Assembly (NCBI RefSeq): GCF_012641475.1
Contig: NZ_JABAIL010000001.1
Coordinates: forward strand, 868,001-932,000
DNA from: Flammeovirga agarivorans
GTDB taxonomy: Bacteria; Bacteroidota; Bacteroidia; Cytophagales; Flammeovirgaceae
DNA: 64,000 nucleotides
Direction: 5' to 3'
Both the position numbers and the translations under genes were made by a program. The first letter of the stretch is position 1. Every line of letters begins with the position of its first letter. Below the pieces are notes generated by a model that was given only the letters and a program-made list of their open reading frames with translations, made no database searches and was not told where the DNA came from. Shown piece after piece: positions 28,401-36,932 of this stretch.

Positions 28401-28923
28401 AGCAACGGAAGGGAATATCAAGAAATTAAGTTCATCTCCAGCAATTATGCATATTGCAACACATGGTATCTACATGGATGAGATGATTAATCCAATTCTT
28501 GAAAACCAACTACTCAAGTCCGGGTTATTCTTTACAGAAGTCAATTCTAATCAAGAAAAATCATTAGAAGATATTTATGCATCCGGTAATGATGGAATAT
28601 TAACCGCTTATGAAGTGAAAGGGTTAAACCTTAAAAATACGTCATTATTGATATTATCAGCGTGTCAGTCTGGTGTATCTGATATTTCTGATGGGGATGG
28701 TATTTCTGGATTACAGTATGCTTTTAGTATCGCGGGTGTAAAATCGATTATTATGAGTTTATGGAGTGTTGATGATATTGCAACACAGAAACTGATGAAC
28801 GAGTTTTATAATCAGTGGTTTTTAACGAATGATATTGATAAAGCTTTCAGAAATGCTCAATTACAATTAATGAAAGAATATAAGGATCCTTATTATTGGG
28901 GTGCTTTTGTGTTGGTTCATTAG
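25462..28923 (+). CDS. secreted TPR-CHAT domain peptidase
   Basis: The 1153-residue protein has a signal peptide (cut after PNASA), about 600 residues of degenerate tetratricopeptide repeats, a helical bridge (residues about 640-740) and a C-terminal CHAT domain. The CHAT dyad is complete: H1001 in ATHG and C1068 in SACQSG. The characteristic GLQYAFSIAGVKSIIMSLW, then YYWGAFVLVH at the very end, confirm the family. CHAT proteases are caspase relatives (separase-like clan CD). The exported location suggests a role in the periplasm or at the surface; targets are unknown. It is a single-gene unit preceded by a long leader. Confidence 0.92.
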   Translation: MIKYIFCFLLVFNLFATPNASAVNEIPLTYEEITPDTIKLLQEQGKLVEAKELVNRWLKVTESEYGDESIEIVIPLLIASELSIIHYEYKDAIKHLEKSIAVMDKSSGWLYPDYAMALNYLAYCKVSIGDSFAAFPLINEAEMIYYKTLTREYPGYNLCNINRAILNRELGEFQKSEDYFKKSIEFIESRKDIISHSKVDNVITMEWLNIQFAKLYTDWYKPEKALPLLQSAQNSLIAKDRKTSPIYSTLLQALAEHCYLSNNYKMSFSFYEQLIDHRTQHFGETHLATMRAYLGLGKLLADTGYLDKALKYYGLVDKTVSKLKGYNNLKADLYLSIADVYLQKGKPLEIEDYLEKVEIEKTTVRDLYFFHLKVLGDYYFLKGDYINSELKLMELISLVRQEKVFYTKYYSEAITTLTDLFVTLGRIQNAIGLCDSEIRFLKKRGMEVSIVYLDLKLTLLNAQLIENMINEEQTMENIVSIEDSLTRFINPNHPLFIKSNTIKGAISKRKKEYNAAASYFHLAIDVANRHGIDEMQYQRIKIIDQAGAMFIEKNELSSALDEFRVLKGKFSEESVYWPGFLGRVAYVKALLGEWEEARMLAIKGVDMRFDQYDTQLNFKSEDEKINYIHHTSGIFNYFFSLMTRSEGFKSPMMVEKCYDLQLNYRKYFLKEAELRKRKIEQLGKYRSKMNFPYYYEELDKQKSKLATANFFSIKERNDLHIDTYMLTDRINNLEKSIGFAAKANKDSLDVEGYLSWKDVQAKLEENEVAVEIIKLKSINPTEEFYVAIAVSSDCKTPKFIPIGNAKIMENDLFRAYNKETAPRTRSLVYKKKSEKTVNAYDFYWKPIQKGLNELSPTIDKIYLSKDGIYNAINLNVLHNKETDKFLIEEKDIQLVISTSEINKSEYLNNLKNNEICLFGNPIFEGEVSEQATRQVDESSADQEKYSFFLPNLPGTKTELENTEKLFKSKDWKVSTYYQARATEGNIKKLSSSPAIMHIATHGIYMDEMINPILENQLLKSGLFFTEVNSNQEKSLEDIYASGNDGILTAYEVKGLNLKNTSLLILSACQSGVSDISDGDGISGLQYAFSIAGVKSIIMSLWSVDDIATQKLMNEFYNQWFLTNDIDKAFRNAQLQLMKEYKDPYYWGAFVLVH

Positions 28924-29030
28924 AAAATTTCTTAAAAATCAGTCTTTTAACGAATTTTAATACACATAATCAGATTCTCTATTGTCTTTAATTATGTAAG
29001 TGAATATTCATTCAATAATTAAGCCTGATT

Positions 29031-29648
29031 ATGCATATTATCACAAAAGACAAAGAGGAAATTTGGAACTCTATTACCCATGGACTTGGAGTGGTATTGA
29101 GTGTAGTTGCTTTGATACTATTGCTATTTAAAGCAGAATCAACAACTGAATATGTTGTTTACAGTGTATTTGGTGCAAGTATGGTCTCTTTATACTTTTC
29201 TTCAACGATGTATCATCTGGTAGCTGTTGAAAAAGTGAAATCATATTTGCAGCGTTTAGACCATAGCGGGATTTTTTTACTAATTGCGGGTACTTATACA
29301 CCTTTTGCTTTTTTATCCTTAGAAAATGATGGGGGAGTAATATTAGGTATCATTGTATGGAGTGTCGCTTTAGTAGGGATGGTTTATAAACTATTCTTTA
29401 AAATGAAGTATGCTTGGTTATCGAATATCACCTACCTGGCGATGGGCTGGTTAGCTGTTTTTAAAATGGGGCAGTTACATTCTGAGTTGCAAGAAGGCTT
29501 TTGGTACTTAATTGCAGGCGGGGCCGCTTATTCCATTGGAGTTATCTTTTATATTTGGGAGAAACTACCCTATAACCATGTAATTTGGCATTTATTTGTG
29601 CTTTTAGGAAGCTTATTTATGTTTCTAAGCATTTACTTATATACTTAA
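29031..29648 (+). CDS. hemolysin III / PAQR family membrane protein
   Basis: A 205-residue protein with seven predicted spans. Family residues are present: EIWNSITHGLGVVLS at the N-terminus, SSTMYHL, LDHSGIFLLIAGTYTPF and a C-terminal NHVIWHLFVLLGS, which supply the Ser, His and Asp metal site typical of the PAQR superfamily. Bacterial members are often called hemolysin III or YqfA and act in membrane lipid homeostasis; hemolytic activity should not be assumed. It ends in a terminator shared with the convergent gene. Confidence 0.92.
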   Translation: MHIITKDKEEIWNSITHGLGVVLSVVALILLLFKAESTTEYVVYSVFGASMVSLYFSSTMYHLVAVEKVKSYLQRLDHSGIFLLIAGTYTPFAFLSLENDGGVILGIIVWSVALVGMVYKLFFKMKYAWLSNITYLAMGWLAVFKMGQLHSELQEGFWYLIAGGAAYSIGVIFYIWEKLPYNHVIWHLFVLLGSLFMFLSIYLYT

Positions 29649-29692
29649 ACATAAAACCCCTTCTAAGTTAAATTAGAAGGGGTTTTATGTTT
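29647..29692. terminator. bidirectional terminator with 20-bp perfect stem
   Basis: Bases 29647-29666 pair perfectly with 29673-29692 around a six-base loop. The outer stem bases overlap both convergent stop codons. Poly-A and poly-T tracts flank the GC core, so it can work for both genes. Confidence 0.93.
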
Positions 29693-30255
29693 TATAAATC
29701 TGAATCAATCAATGTTTTCTTTTTATCTACCATTTGTTGGTCTAAATCATCTCCATCTTCCATTCTAGGAGCAATATGTAATATAGCATGCCAACGATGC
29801 CCTATTTCATCATGATAGATACCTAAAGAGTATACAGCGATCTGATTTTTTGAATCAATTTTCTTTTCCAACTTTTTGTAGAATAGCCAAACATAATCCT
29901 CTGATTTTACTTCTGTCCAGCCATCAGATTCTTTAAAGGCACTTTCAATATGTACTAAACTGTGTTTTATCGCCTCTATATCTTCATTTTTAAAGATGAT
30001 TTGTACTTTTTTTAACTTGTTATGTTCAAAGACAGGTAATAAAAAAGCATCTTCATCTAAGAAATTGATTCGATAATCACCATTTACATTTTTCTTAGTT
30101 TTAAGCGTTTCTAGTAAGTACTCTGAGACTTGATCTCCAGTCATCTCAGTGTAAATACCTTTGTATAATTTAATCTGTTTTGACTTATCTATTTCTTGTC
30201 CAAATCCGAAAAAAGATAATAGTAAAAAAGAAAGGAAAAGGTAGCTAGATCTCAT
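29692..30255 (-). CDS. exported protein of unknown function
   Basis: A 187-residue product with a signal peptide ending FFGFGQ. The mature part alternates beta strands and charged helices, with segments such as YLLETLKTKKN and KKVQIIFKNEDIEAIK, and has no cysteine or recognisable catalytic motif. It lies 118 bp downstream of the SpoIIE phosphatase gene on the opposite side from hlyIII and shares the convergent terminator. I do not recognise the family. Confidence 0.78.
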   Translation of the reverse strand: MRSSYLFLSFLLLSFFGFGQEIDKSKQIKLYKGIYTEMTGDQVSEYLLETLKTKKNVNGDYRINFLDEDAFLLPVFEHNKLKKVQIIFKNEDIEAIKHSLVHIESAFKESDGWTEVKSEDYVWLFYKKLEKKIDSKNQIAVYSLGIYHDEIGHRWHAILHIAPRMEDGDDLDQQMVDKKKTLIDSDL

Positions 30256-30373
30256 TGTTATTGGTCTTACATGGGTGAAATAATATACCCAATAAACTAA
30301 AAACAGTATTGATCTTTAAGTAATGCAATCAATTATCTTTTTAAACTATAATGCTTTATTGATATTCTTTTAT

Positions 30374-32632
30374 TTAGCTGATTTTAAAGCCCATAACTAG
30401 CACATCATCAATCTGTTTCTTGTCTTTTTTCCAATGTTCAAAAGTGTCGTCGAGATGAGTGTTTTGTTCATTTAAAGAAAGGTGTGCTATTTCACAGAAC
30501 TCAGCAATTAAGTGCTTTCTCATAAACTTCTTATTGTCCGGTCCGCCAAATTGATCCTGATAGCCATCTGAATAAATATAGAACATATCTCCAGGTTCAA
30601 TAGTGATTTCATGTTTATTAAAACCAATCATTTTCTTACTACTTCGGTTTCCACCCACATGCCTGTTGACACCTTTATAGATCATCGGCTGACGATCTCT
30701 AACTAATACCAATGGATTTTTAGCTCCTGCATATTGTAATGACTGTTGATCAGGAGAGATCACACAAAGTGCGATATCCATACCTTCTCTTGAATCATTA
30801 TTTAACCCTTGATGTAGAGTTTCAGCGATGTATTGATCTAATTTAGTAAGTATTTTATCTGGAGAAATAGCTCCTTCTACATTGATTACTTGGTTTAATA
30901 ATGCATTACCCAACATTGACATAAATGCACCTGGTATACCATGTCCTGTACAATCGATAGCAGCAATGATCGTATGTTCTTTTTCTTTTCCAACCCAGTA
31001 AAAATCTCCAGAAACAATATCTCTTGGTTTGTATAATACAAAGTGCTGAGGTATGATATCATCTAATTGTTGGTTGGCAGGTAGCATAGCATTTTGTATT
31101 CTCCAGCCAGCAAGAATACTTTCATTGGTTTTTTTATTCTGAATTTGTAATGTGGATAGTGCGTTTTGTAGCTGATCTGCTGTAGTTTTTATTTCTACAT
31201 TCTGCTCTGATATTTTTTCGTTTTGTTGTGATAAAGCTCGATTAACCTTTTTCTTATCATTTACGATTTTATATTGATAGCCACCAATAGTACCGATAAA
31301 AATAACTAGAAGAACTAAGGAGATACCAATCCAATTTTGTTTAGAGATTAAAGCTTCTTGTAATTGATTTTTCTGCTCCAGCATGACTATTTTCTCTGTT
31401 GCTATTTTTTCTGTTTCAATGAGCAAGTGTCTAAGATATGATTTGTCATCTTCTAGGTTTTTCAACTTCTCTTTCTGTCGGTCCAAATAATCTTTTAATA
31501 ACCTGGCAGCTTCTTCTTCATCCAATTGGTTGATAGAGTCTAGAAATGAATAATGCTGTTTGAGTTCAGATAGAGCATTTCTAAGATGTTCCAATTCTTC
31601 TTGATCAGGGTTTCCAAATAACTCTAACTCTTCTTTTACCGCTTGATTATATTGACTCAAAGATATTTCCCCTCTGTAATATTTTAGTGAGTTCTGATAT
31701 GAAATAGCTTCCGCATAATATCGGTTGAAATTCAAAGGATCATCTAAACTTCTATATTCTCCTGACAGGTACTCTTTTTCTTTATAAGGTTTTAATTGCT
31801 TTACCGCTTTCACAAAATAATTATAGGCATAGGTCATCTTATTTTCCTTCAGGTAGATACGGCCTAAATCAATGTTGCTAATACCTTCAAAAAATTGCTT
31901 CTTTCTTTTTTGAGAAGATTTGATGGCAGCAGAGAAATATTTTTTCGCTTTTTTACGCTCGCTGTTGGTATTTGAAGGAATATAAGTTTTACCAATACCA
32001 ATTGTTGCAATTATATACAGATCTGTAAGTTGGTGCTCACTGGATAGTTTTTCAGCCTCCATGAAAAAGTGTTGAGCACTTTTAGGTTCGTCTAGATCTA
32101 AGTACATAAAGCCAATATTAATTAGCGAAATACCTTCATACTCCCACATTTTTAGAGTATGTGAGAGCTCTTGCGCCTTTGTGAAGATATCTTTGGCTTC
32201 TACAAAATTATGACTTGCTCTATAGGTGGCCCCAAGATCAAGGTAAAGTTCTATCTTTCTCGCTTCTTCTAAATTCTTTTCAGCAATAATGATTGCCTTC
32301 TTATGGTAATCAATAGCTTGATCAAAAGTAGAAAACTCACGAAACAAAATGGCTTTGGTATTGTATGCTTGAAGAAGTGCGTTCTCATCATTAATCTTAC
32401 GAGCAAGCTTGATAGCCTTATTAGCAAGCATCAATGGTTTACTCTGATGATGAGGATTCTTCTTTTGTTCCATTAATGCTGTTGAAGTAAGAAAAGTAAC
32501 CTTTTCTGTATCATCATTCATTAAATTCAATTGTTCATCACTTTGTTGTTGATGTGCATAAACAGAATTGATGATGAAAAATAACAGTATTAGTATAGAT
32601 GTATTAGTCCTAAAATGTAATGTATTACCCAA
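30374..32632 (-). CDS. TPR sensor with SpoIIE-type PP2C serine phosphatase output
   Basis: 752 residues: signal peptide (cut after VYAH), periplasmic tetratricopeptide repeats over about residues 40-300, a helical segment, one membrane span near residues 430-450, a coiled coil, and a C-terminal SpoIIE domain. The phosphatase metal motifs are seen as VSGDFYWV, DCTGHGIPGAFMSMLG and a terminal DDVLVMGF. Such proteins sense a periplasmic signal and dephosphorylate a cytoplasmic anti-sigma-factor antagonist. No partner of the anti-sigma type lies next to it, so its target is encoded elsewhere. It is transcribed with the small exported protein downstream, possibly as one unit. Confidence 0.9.
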   Translation of the reverse strand: MGNTLHFRTNTSILILLFFIINSVYAHQQQSDEQLNLMNDDTEKVTFLTSTALMEQKKNPHHQSKPLMLANKAIKLARKINDENALLQAYNTKAILFREFSTFDQAIDYHKKAIIIAEKNLEEARKIELYLDLGATYRASHNFVEAKDIFTKAQELSHTLKMWEYEGISLINIGFMYLDLDEPKSAQHFFMEAEKLSSEHQLTDLYIIATIGIGKTYIPSNTNSERKKAKKYFSAAIKSSQKRKKQFFEGISNIDLGRIYLKENKMTYAYNYFVKAVKQLKPYKEKEYLSGEYRSLDDPLNFNRYYAEAISYQNSLKYYRGEISLSQYNQAVKEELELFGNPDQEELEHLRNALSELKQHYSFLDSINQLDEEEAARLLKDYLDRQKEKLKNLEDDKSYLRHLLIETEKIATEKIVMLEQKNQLQEALISKQNWIGISLVLLVIFIGTIGGYQYKIVNDKKKVNRALSQQNEKISEQNVEIKTTADQLQNALSTLQIQNKKTNESILAGWRIQNAMLPANQQLDDIIPQHFVLYKPRDIVSGDFYWVGKEKEHTIIAAIDCTGHGIPGAFMSMLGNALLNQVINVEGAISPDKILTKLDQYIAETLHQGLNNDSREGMDIALCVISPDQQSLQYAGAKNPLVLVRDRQPMIYKGVNRHVGGNRSSKKMIGFNKHEITIEPGDMFYIYSDGYQDQFGGPDNKKFMRKHLIAEFCEIAHLSLNEQNTHLDDTFEHWKKDKKQIDDVLVMGFKIS

Positions 32633-32740
32633 GTTAGTTGATCTTTAAATGTATTTAGTCTGTTTAGAATCGATGGTTTCGTCGTAGTTAATTCATCAAA
32701 AAGTTTCTTACAAACTATGGTTTAATCTATTTTCAGATTA

Positions 32741-33316
32741 CTAAGAACAAAGATGTAACCAATTTTTTATAATCAGGTGTCCTACCCCCTCAGTAACCTC
32801 TGGGTGGAATTGTACTCCATACCATGGTTTTTGCTTATGTTTCATACATTCATTATCACAACTATTGGATTCTGCTAACTTTATAAACCCATTGGGGAGA
32901 GAAACACTTTCACAGTGATCTTCTTGAAAAAGAGCATTTTGATCTATACCATTAAATATCGGATCTTCTGGGATAAGCTGATGTATTGTTTCCTCAGCTC
33001 TAGCTTCTGTGGTTAGGGATACCTTTCCACCGTCAAGTAATCCTAACATCTGATGACCAAAGCAAATACCAAATACAGGAACATTAATATCTCTTAAGAA
33101 TGATAGTTTTTCTAGATATGGCTGATTATCCACTTTGGAAAGGAGGATAGGTGCACCACTGATCAATATTTTTTTTGCTTGCTGGTAATGAATAGGAAGA
33201 AGTTCATCGAGTTTTCTAATCACCCAAGGTAAATTTTCAGCTTCAAGTATTTCAGCTATGTGTATTGTTTTTGTACTTCCACAATCAATGATTAAGTGAT
33301 ATTCTTCCATTTTCAT
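32741..33316 (-). CDS. class I glutamine amidotransferase, GMP synthase-like
   Basis: A 191-residue stand-alone amidotransferase. Nucleophile C85 sits in VFGICFGHQML and the His-Glu pair in VQFHPEVTEG, so the triad is complete. The sequence is nearest to the N-terminal GATase half of GuaA. No ATP-pyrophosphatase half is fused or adjacent. It could be a GuaA-A-type subunit or a gamma-glutamyl hydrolase-like enzyme; the substrate is open. It is cytoplasmic. Its start lies 18 bp from the hairpin that ends the upstream Msr gene. Confidence 0.82.
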   Translation of the reverse strand: MKMEEYHLIIDCGSTKTIHIAEILEAENLPWVIRKLDELLPIHYQQAKKILISGAPILLSKVDNQPYLEKLSFLRDINVPVFGICFGHQMLGLLDGGKVSLTTEARAEETIHQLIPEDPIFNGIDQNALFQEDHCESVSLPNGFIKLAESNSCDNECMKHKQKPWYGVQFHPEVTEGVGHLIIKNWLHLCS

Positions 33317-33333
33317 ATTCCTAGTTAAAAAAT

Positions 33334-33367
33334 AAAGCAGCTGTATATTAATAAATACAGCTGCTTT
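33334..33367 (-). terminator. intrinsic terminator of the MsrB-MsrA gene
   Basis: A 13-bp perfect stem (33334-33346 with 33355-33367), eight-base loop, is followed by T-rich sequence on the minus strand. It also sits directly upstream of the amidotransferase gene. Confidence 0.85.
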
Positions 33368-33403
33368 TTGAAAGTCATTTGATGATAATGCTATTATAAC
33401 TGG

Positions 33404-34339
33404 TTAAAATCTGTCGATCTTTATGTGACAATAAGGTTTCTTCTGATGTTTGAAATAATACATTTGATGGTATTCTTCTGCATCCCAGAAAGTATCTGCC
33501 ATAGTTACTTTTGTAGCTACTTTAAATCCTTTTTCCTTTAATTCATTAATTAATTTCTCAGCGATGTCTTTTTGATATTGATTCATATAAAAGACTTCTG
33601 ATCTATATTGTGTTCCTACATCTGGCCCCTGACGGTTCACTTGAGTAGGGTCATGTATTTCAAAGAATAACCTTGCTAACTCTTCATAAGAAACCTTGTT
33701 AGGGTCATAAGTAACTTTAAGTGCTTCAGCATGGCCGGTATCTGTGTAACATACTTCTTTATAGGAAGGGTTATTTTTCTTTCCTCCGGTATATCCAACA
33801 GAAGTAGAGGTAACACCAGGAAGTTCAGCAAAGAAGTATTCTACCCCCCAAAAACATCCTCCTGCAAAGATGGCAACATTTTCTTCTTTCTTATCTGCTT
33901 CCGCCGTAGGTGTAAAGTTTAAAGAAACTGAATTGACACAATGTCTAACGTTTTTATCTGTTAGTCGTTCCCCTTCAAAAACATGCCCTAAGTGTGCATC
34001 ACAATTAGCACATAATATCTCCGTTCTTCGACCGTCTTTATCTGTTTCTCTTTTAATGGCTCCTTCAATTTCATCATCAAAGGCAGGCCAACCACAGTGT
34101 GCATCAAATTTATCATCAGACTTATACAATGGAGCATTACAACGCTTACATGTATATATACCGTCTTCAAAATGTTCATCATATATGCCTGTTCCCGGAC
34201 GTTCAGTTCCTTTATTGACAATGACATATTTTTCGAATTCATTTAATGAATTCCAAGTAGATTTATCTTTCATATCTTGAGCTAATATTGATACCGAACT
34301 AATGAGTAGTAATGTAAGTAATTTGATAAGTGTTTTCAT
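33404..34339 (-). CDS. msrAB: exported bifunctional methionine sulfoxide reductase, MsrB-MsrA fusion
   Basis: 311 residues: a signal peptide cut after SILAQ, then MsrB (residues about 25-145) and MsrA (about 155-311). MsrB has both zinc CxxC pairs (CKRC, CANC) and the catalytic cysteine in RHCVNSVSL. MsrA has its catalytic GGCFWG and the family stretch DPTQVNRQGPDVGTQYRS. It reduces both R- and S-sulfoxides of methionine in exported proteins. The MsrB-first order is the reverse of the common MsrA-MsrB fusion. Electron donors (thioredoxin-like or DsbD) are not nearby. Confidence 0.95.
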   Translation of the reverse strand: MKTLIKLLTLLLISSVSILAQDMKDKSTWNSLNEFEKYVIVNKGTERPGTGIYDEHFEDGIYTCKRCNAPLYKSDDKFDAHCGWPAFDDEIEGAIKRETDKDGRRTEILCANCDAHLGHVFEGERLTDKNVRHCVNSVSLNFTPTAEADKKEENVAIFAGGCFWGVEYFFAELPGVTSTSVGYTGGKKNNPSYKEVCYTDTGHAEALKVTYDPNKVSYEELARLFFEIHDPTQVNRQGPDVGTQYRSEVFYMNQYQKDIAEKLINELKEKGFKVATKVTMADTFWDAEEYHQMYYFKHQKKPYCHIKIDRF

Positions 34340-34533
34340 AGGTGTAATGTTTTGTGATAATGTATTTTTATCTTAATAATGTTACAATTTTAAGGAAGTC
34401 TACATTATCCAAATGTGGCATAGTTCACATTTGTTTTAAATCCATTTGATTTTAACACTATTTATACCCTAAAGCATCAACCTAAATAACAGGTTGTAGG
34501 TGCAAACATCAATAAATAGATTTTTGATAAAAT

Positions 34534-34567
34534 AAAAAAGCCATGCTGAAAGAATCAACATGGCTTT
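34534..34567 (-). terminator. intrinsic terminator of the two-component operon
   Basis: AAAGCCATG (34537-34545) pairs with CATGGCTTT (34559-34567). A T-rich tail follows on the minus strand. Confidence 0.85.
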
Positions 34568-34594
34568 AATATTTTTATTCAGAATAACAGAGGA

Positions 34595-35302
34595 TTATTC
34601 TGCTCCTAATTCTACTAATTTGAAACCTTGACCGTGAACATTTACGATACGTAAATTATCGTCAGGTTTTAAGAATTTTCTAAGCTTTGTGATATAAACG
34701 TCCATACTTCTTGAGTTGAAGTAGTTATCGTCTAACCAAATTTTCTTTAATGCTAATGATCTGTCCATAATTTCATTTTTATGGATAGCCAATAAACGCA
34801 ATAAAGCAGATTCTTTTGAAGTTAATCTTTGCTCAGAACCGTCTTCATTGTATTTCAACATTTGAGCGTTGAAATCGAATGTAAATTTACCAATTTCGAA
34901 AATAGTTTGTTTCTCTTTCGAATCAGTTTTACTTTTAGTTCTACGAAGAATAGAAGTAATACGCGCTAAAAGCTCTTCCATACTGAAAGGCTTAGTGATG
35001 TAATCATCAGCACCCACTTCAAATCCTCTAAGAGTATCTTCTTTCATTGACTTTGCAGTAAGGAAGAAGATAGGAATATCAACATCTGATTTACGGATAC
35101 GTTCAGCTAATGTATAACCATCCATTTTAGGCATCATAACATCAAAAATACATAAGTCATGATCGCCGTCTTGGTAGGCTCTTAATGCTTCTTCCCCGTC
35201 TTGTGCACGAGTAACTTCAAAGTTTTTAACTTCTAAATACTCTGTTAATAACATTCCTAAATTAGGATCATCCTCTGCAAGTAAAATTCTAGTTTTATCC
35301 AT
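34595..35302 (-). CDS. OmpR-family response regulator
   Basis: A 235-residue regulator. The receiver domain (1-120) carries the acidic pocket E10-D11-D12, phosphoacceptor D54 in IFDVMMP, Thr in FLTAKS and the conserved Lys in ITKPFSM. The C-terminal winged helix ends with SMDVYITKLRKFLKPDD and VNVHGQGFKL, the OmpR/PhoB pattern. It overlaps the histidine kinase gene by 8 bp and follows it, so it is the cognate partner. It resembles the RprY type of Bacteroidota. Targets are unknown. Confidence 0.95.
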   Translation of the reverse strand: MDKTRILLAEDDPNLGMLLTEYLEVKNFEVTRAQDGEEALRAYQDGDHDLCIFDVMMPKMDGYTLAERIRKSDVDIPIFFLTAKSMKEDTLRGFEVGADDYITKPFSMEELLARITSILRRTKSKTDSKEKQTIFEIGKFTFDFNAQMLKYNEDGSEQRLTSKESALLRLLAIHKNEIMDRSLALKKIWLDDNYFNSRSMDVYITKLRKFLKPDDNLRIVNVHGQGFKLVELGAE

Positions 35303-36932
35303 TTTCAGATATTGGTAGTTGTATTATAAATTCACTTCCTTTGCCGAGCTCACTCTTGCATTTAATATTACCTTTGTGTGCTTCGACGATATTTTTCACA
35401 TAACTTAAACCTAAACCGAATCCTTTTACATTGTGTACATTTCCTGTAGGGACTCTGTAAAACTTATCGAAGATTTTACTGATATGTTCTTTTGGTATTC
35501 CTTGACCTTCATCTTTAATATGAATTTCCAAATTATCACCCTTTCTGATAGCTGAAAGGTCAATTTTTGGGGCGTCTGGGGAATACTTATTAGCATTATC
35601 TAACAAGTTAAAAATAATATTAGATAAATGTAACTCATCGCCTGTAACTTTTACATCTCCTGCAGCCCAATTGAAAGATAATTCACCGCCTCGATCTTCA
35701 ATCTTAATTAATGTATTGTCGTAAGCCACTTGCATGGTCTTTTGGAGGTCTACATCAACCATTTTTAATTTAAAATCTCCTCGTTCAATTCTAGCAATTT
35801 GTAGAACTCTTTCTACTTGTCTGCTGAGACGCTGATTTTCATCTTTAATAACACCGAGATACCTTCCGGAAATACTTGGCATCTTCTGAACATCTGGATC
35901 CATTAGGGCTTCTGTGGCGAGGGCTACAGTAGCAATTGGTGTCTTTAATTCGTGTGTCATGTTCGAAATAAAATCATTCGTTATTTCTGAAATACGTTTT
36001 TGCTCTATGATAGTTCGTGCTGCGAACACAAAAGTAAGAAGTGTTAACAAAATAAATCCTAAAGAGGAGAAGAGGACAAACCTCATTTTACTGATTAAAA
36101 ACTTCCTTTCTTCAGGGAATTGCACAAACAAAGTGTTAGAATTATCAAAAACGTCTTTAGGGAAAAGCGTAATATGATACGCACTTGCTATTATAGTTGC
36201 ATTGCGTTCTACATTACTACTCATAATAACGGTCTCCCGATCACCTTCCCTTTGTAACACGGCAAAATCATAATCAGTTCGTATACCTTTATGAATCATT
36301 TCCTGTTTTAGAAGGGAGTCCAGCATACCGAAATTTACTCTGTCTTGTAACATTGTATTTTCGGCTAGGATCATTTCAGAAACAACCTGATTCACCAAGT
36401 CTGTTTTCTTCATAATAAGATCCATAGCGATGTCTAATCGCTTTCTAGCAGTAGAATCTGAGGTGATATTACTAACTATATGCTTGTTTTCTGTAGAATC
36501 TGTGATACCGTACTTTGCACCTTCGATATCCGATAATACGGTTTTTGTTGCCGTACCTGTTTTTTTGATAACGGCTTTTTCTTGAACCTTATAAGCTATA
36601 CCTTGTTTTGCTAACTTATCAGAACTGATTGTTTGACTGATATTTATGTTTTGTTTGCTTGTCCAGTAAGCCTGTTGTTTTACGGAGTCATACTTTACAT
36701 TGACATCACTATTCGTGACAGAAATGTCATCCAGAAACCTTTTGGTCACTTGTAAAACTTCTTGTTGTTCTAAACGCTTAACAACATTGGTCAACAATTC
36801 TCCAATTTCTTGTTCAAAATGACTTTTTCTCTCCGAGATAGCTTCTTTAATCCAATAATATTGTAAAGATGCCAAGCCAAACATGGCGATACACATTAAT
36901 GTGATTATGGTAATGAGTCGTCTTCTAGTCAT
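35295..36932 (-). CDS. sensor histidine kinase
   Basis: 545 residues: an N-terminal span (7-27), a periplasmic sensor region of about 250 residues of helical and mixed character, a second span near residues 280-305, HisKA with H327 in NMTHELKTPIA, and HATPase_c with N, G1 and G2 boxes (LLDNANKYS, DEGQGIP, GFGLGLSYV). It autophosphorylates and passes phosphate to the regulator encoded downstream. It resembles RprX of Bacteroidota. The periplasmic region matches no sensor family I know. The upstream region holds an inverted repeat that may be an autoregulatory site. Confidence 0.94.
   Translation of the reverse strand: MTRRRLITIITLMCIAMFGLASLQYYWIKEAISERKSHFEQEIGELLTNVVKRLEQQEVLQVTKRFLDDISVTNSDVNVKYDSVKQQAYWTSKQNINISQTISSDKLAKQGIAYKVQEKAVIKKTGTATKTVLSDIEGAKYGITDSTENKHIVSNITSDSTARKRLDIAMDLIMKKTDLVNQVVSEMILAENTMLQDRVNFGMLDSLLKQEMIHKGIRTDYDFAVLQREGDRETVIMSSNVERNATIIASAYHITLFPKDVFDNSNTLFVQFPEERKFLISKMRFVLFSSLGFILLTLLTFVFAARTIIEQKRISEITNDFISNMTHELKTPIATVALATEALMDPDVQKMPSISGRYLGVIKDENQRLSRQVERVLQIARIERGDFKLKMVDVDLQKTMQVAYDNTLIKIEDRGGELSFNWAAGDVKVTGDELHLSNIIFNLLDNANKYSPDAPKIDLSAIRKGDNLEIHIKDEGQGIPKEHISKIFDKFYRVPTGNVHNVKGFGLGLSYVKNIVEAHKGNIKCKSELGKGSEFIIQLPISENG

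Noticed and set aside
33870-34280. 136-codon antisense frame inside the MsrB-MsrA gene
   Set aside because: The opposite strand codes for a clear enzyme; the antisense translation is Ser/Cys-rich and resembles nothing.
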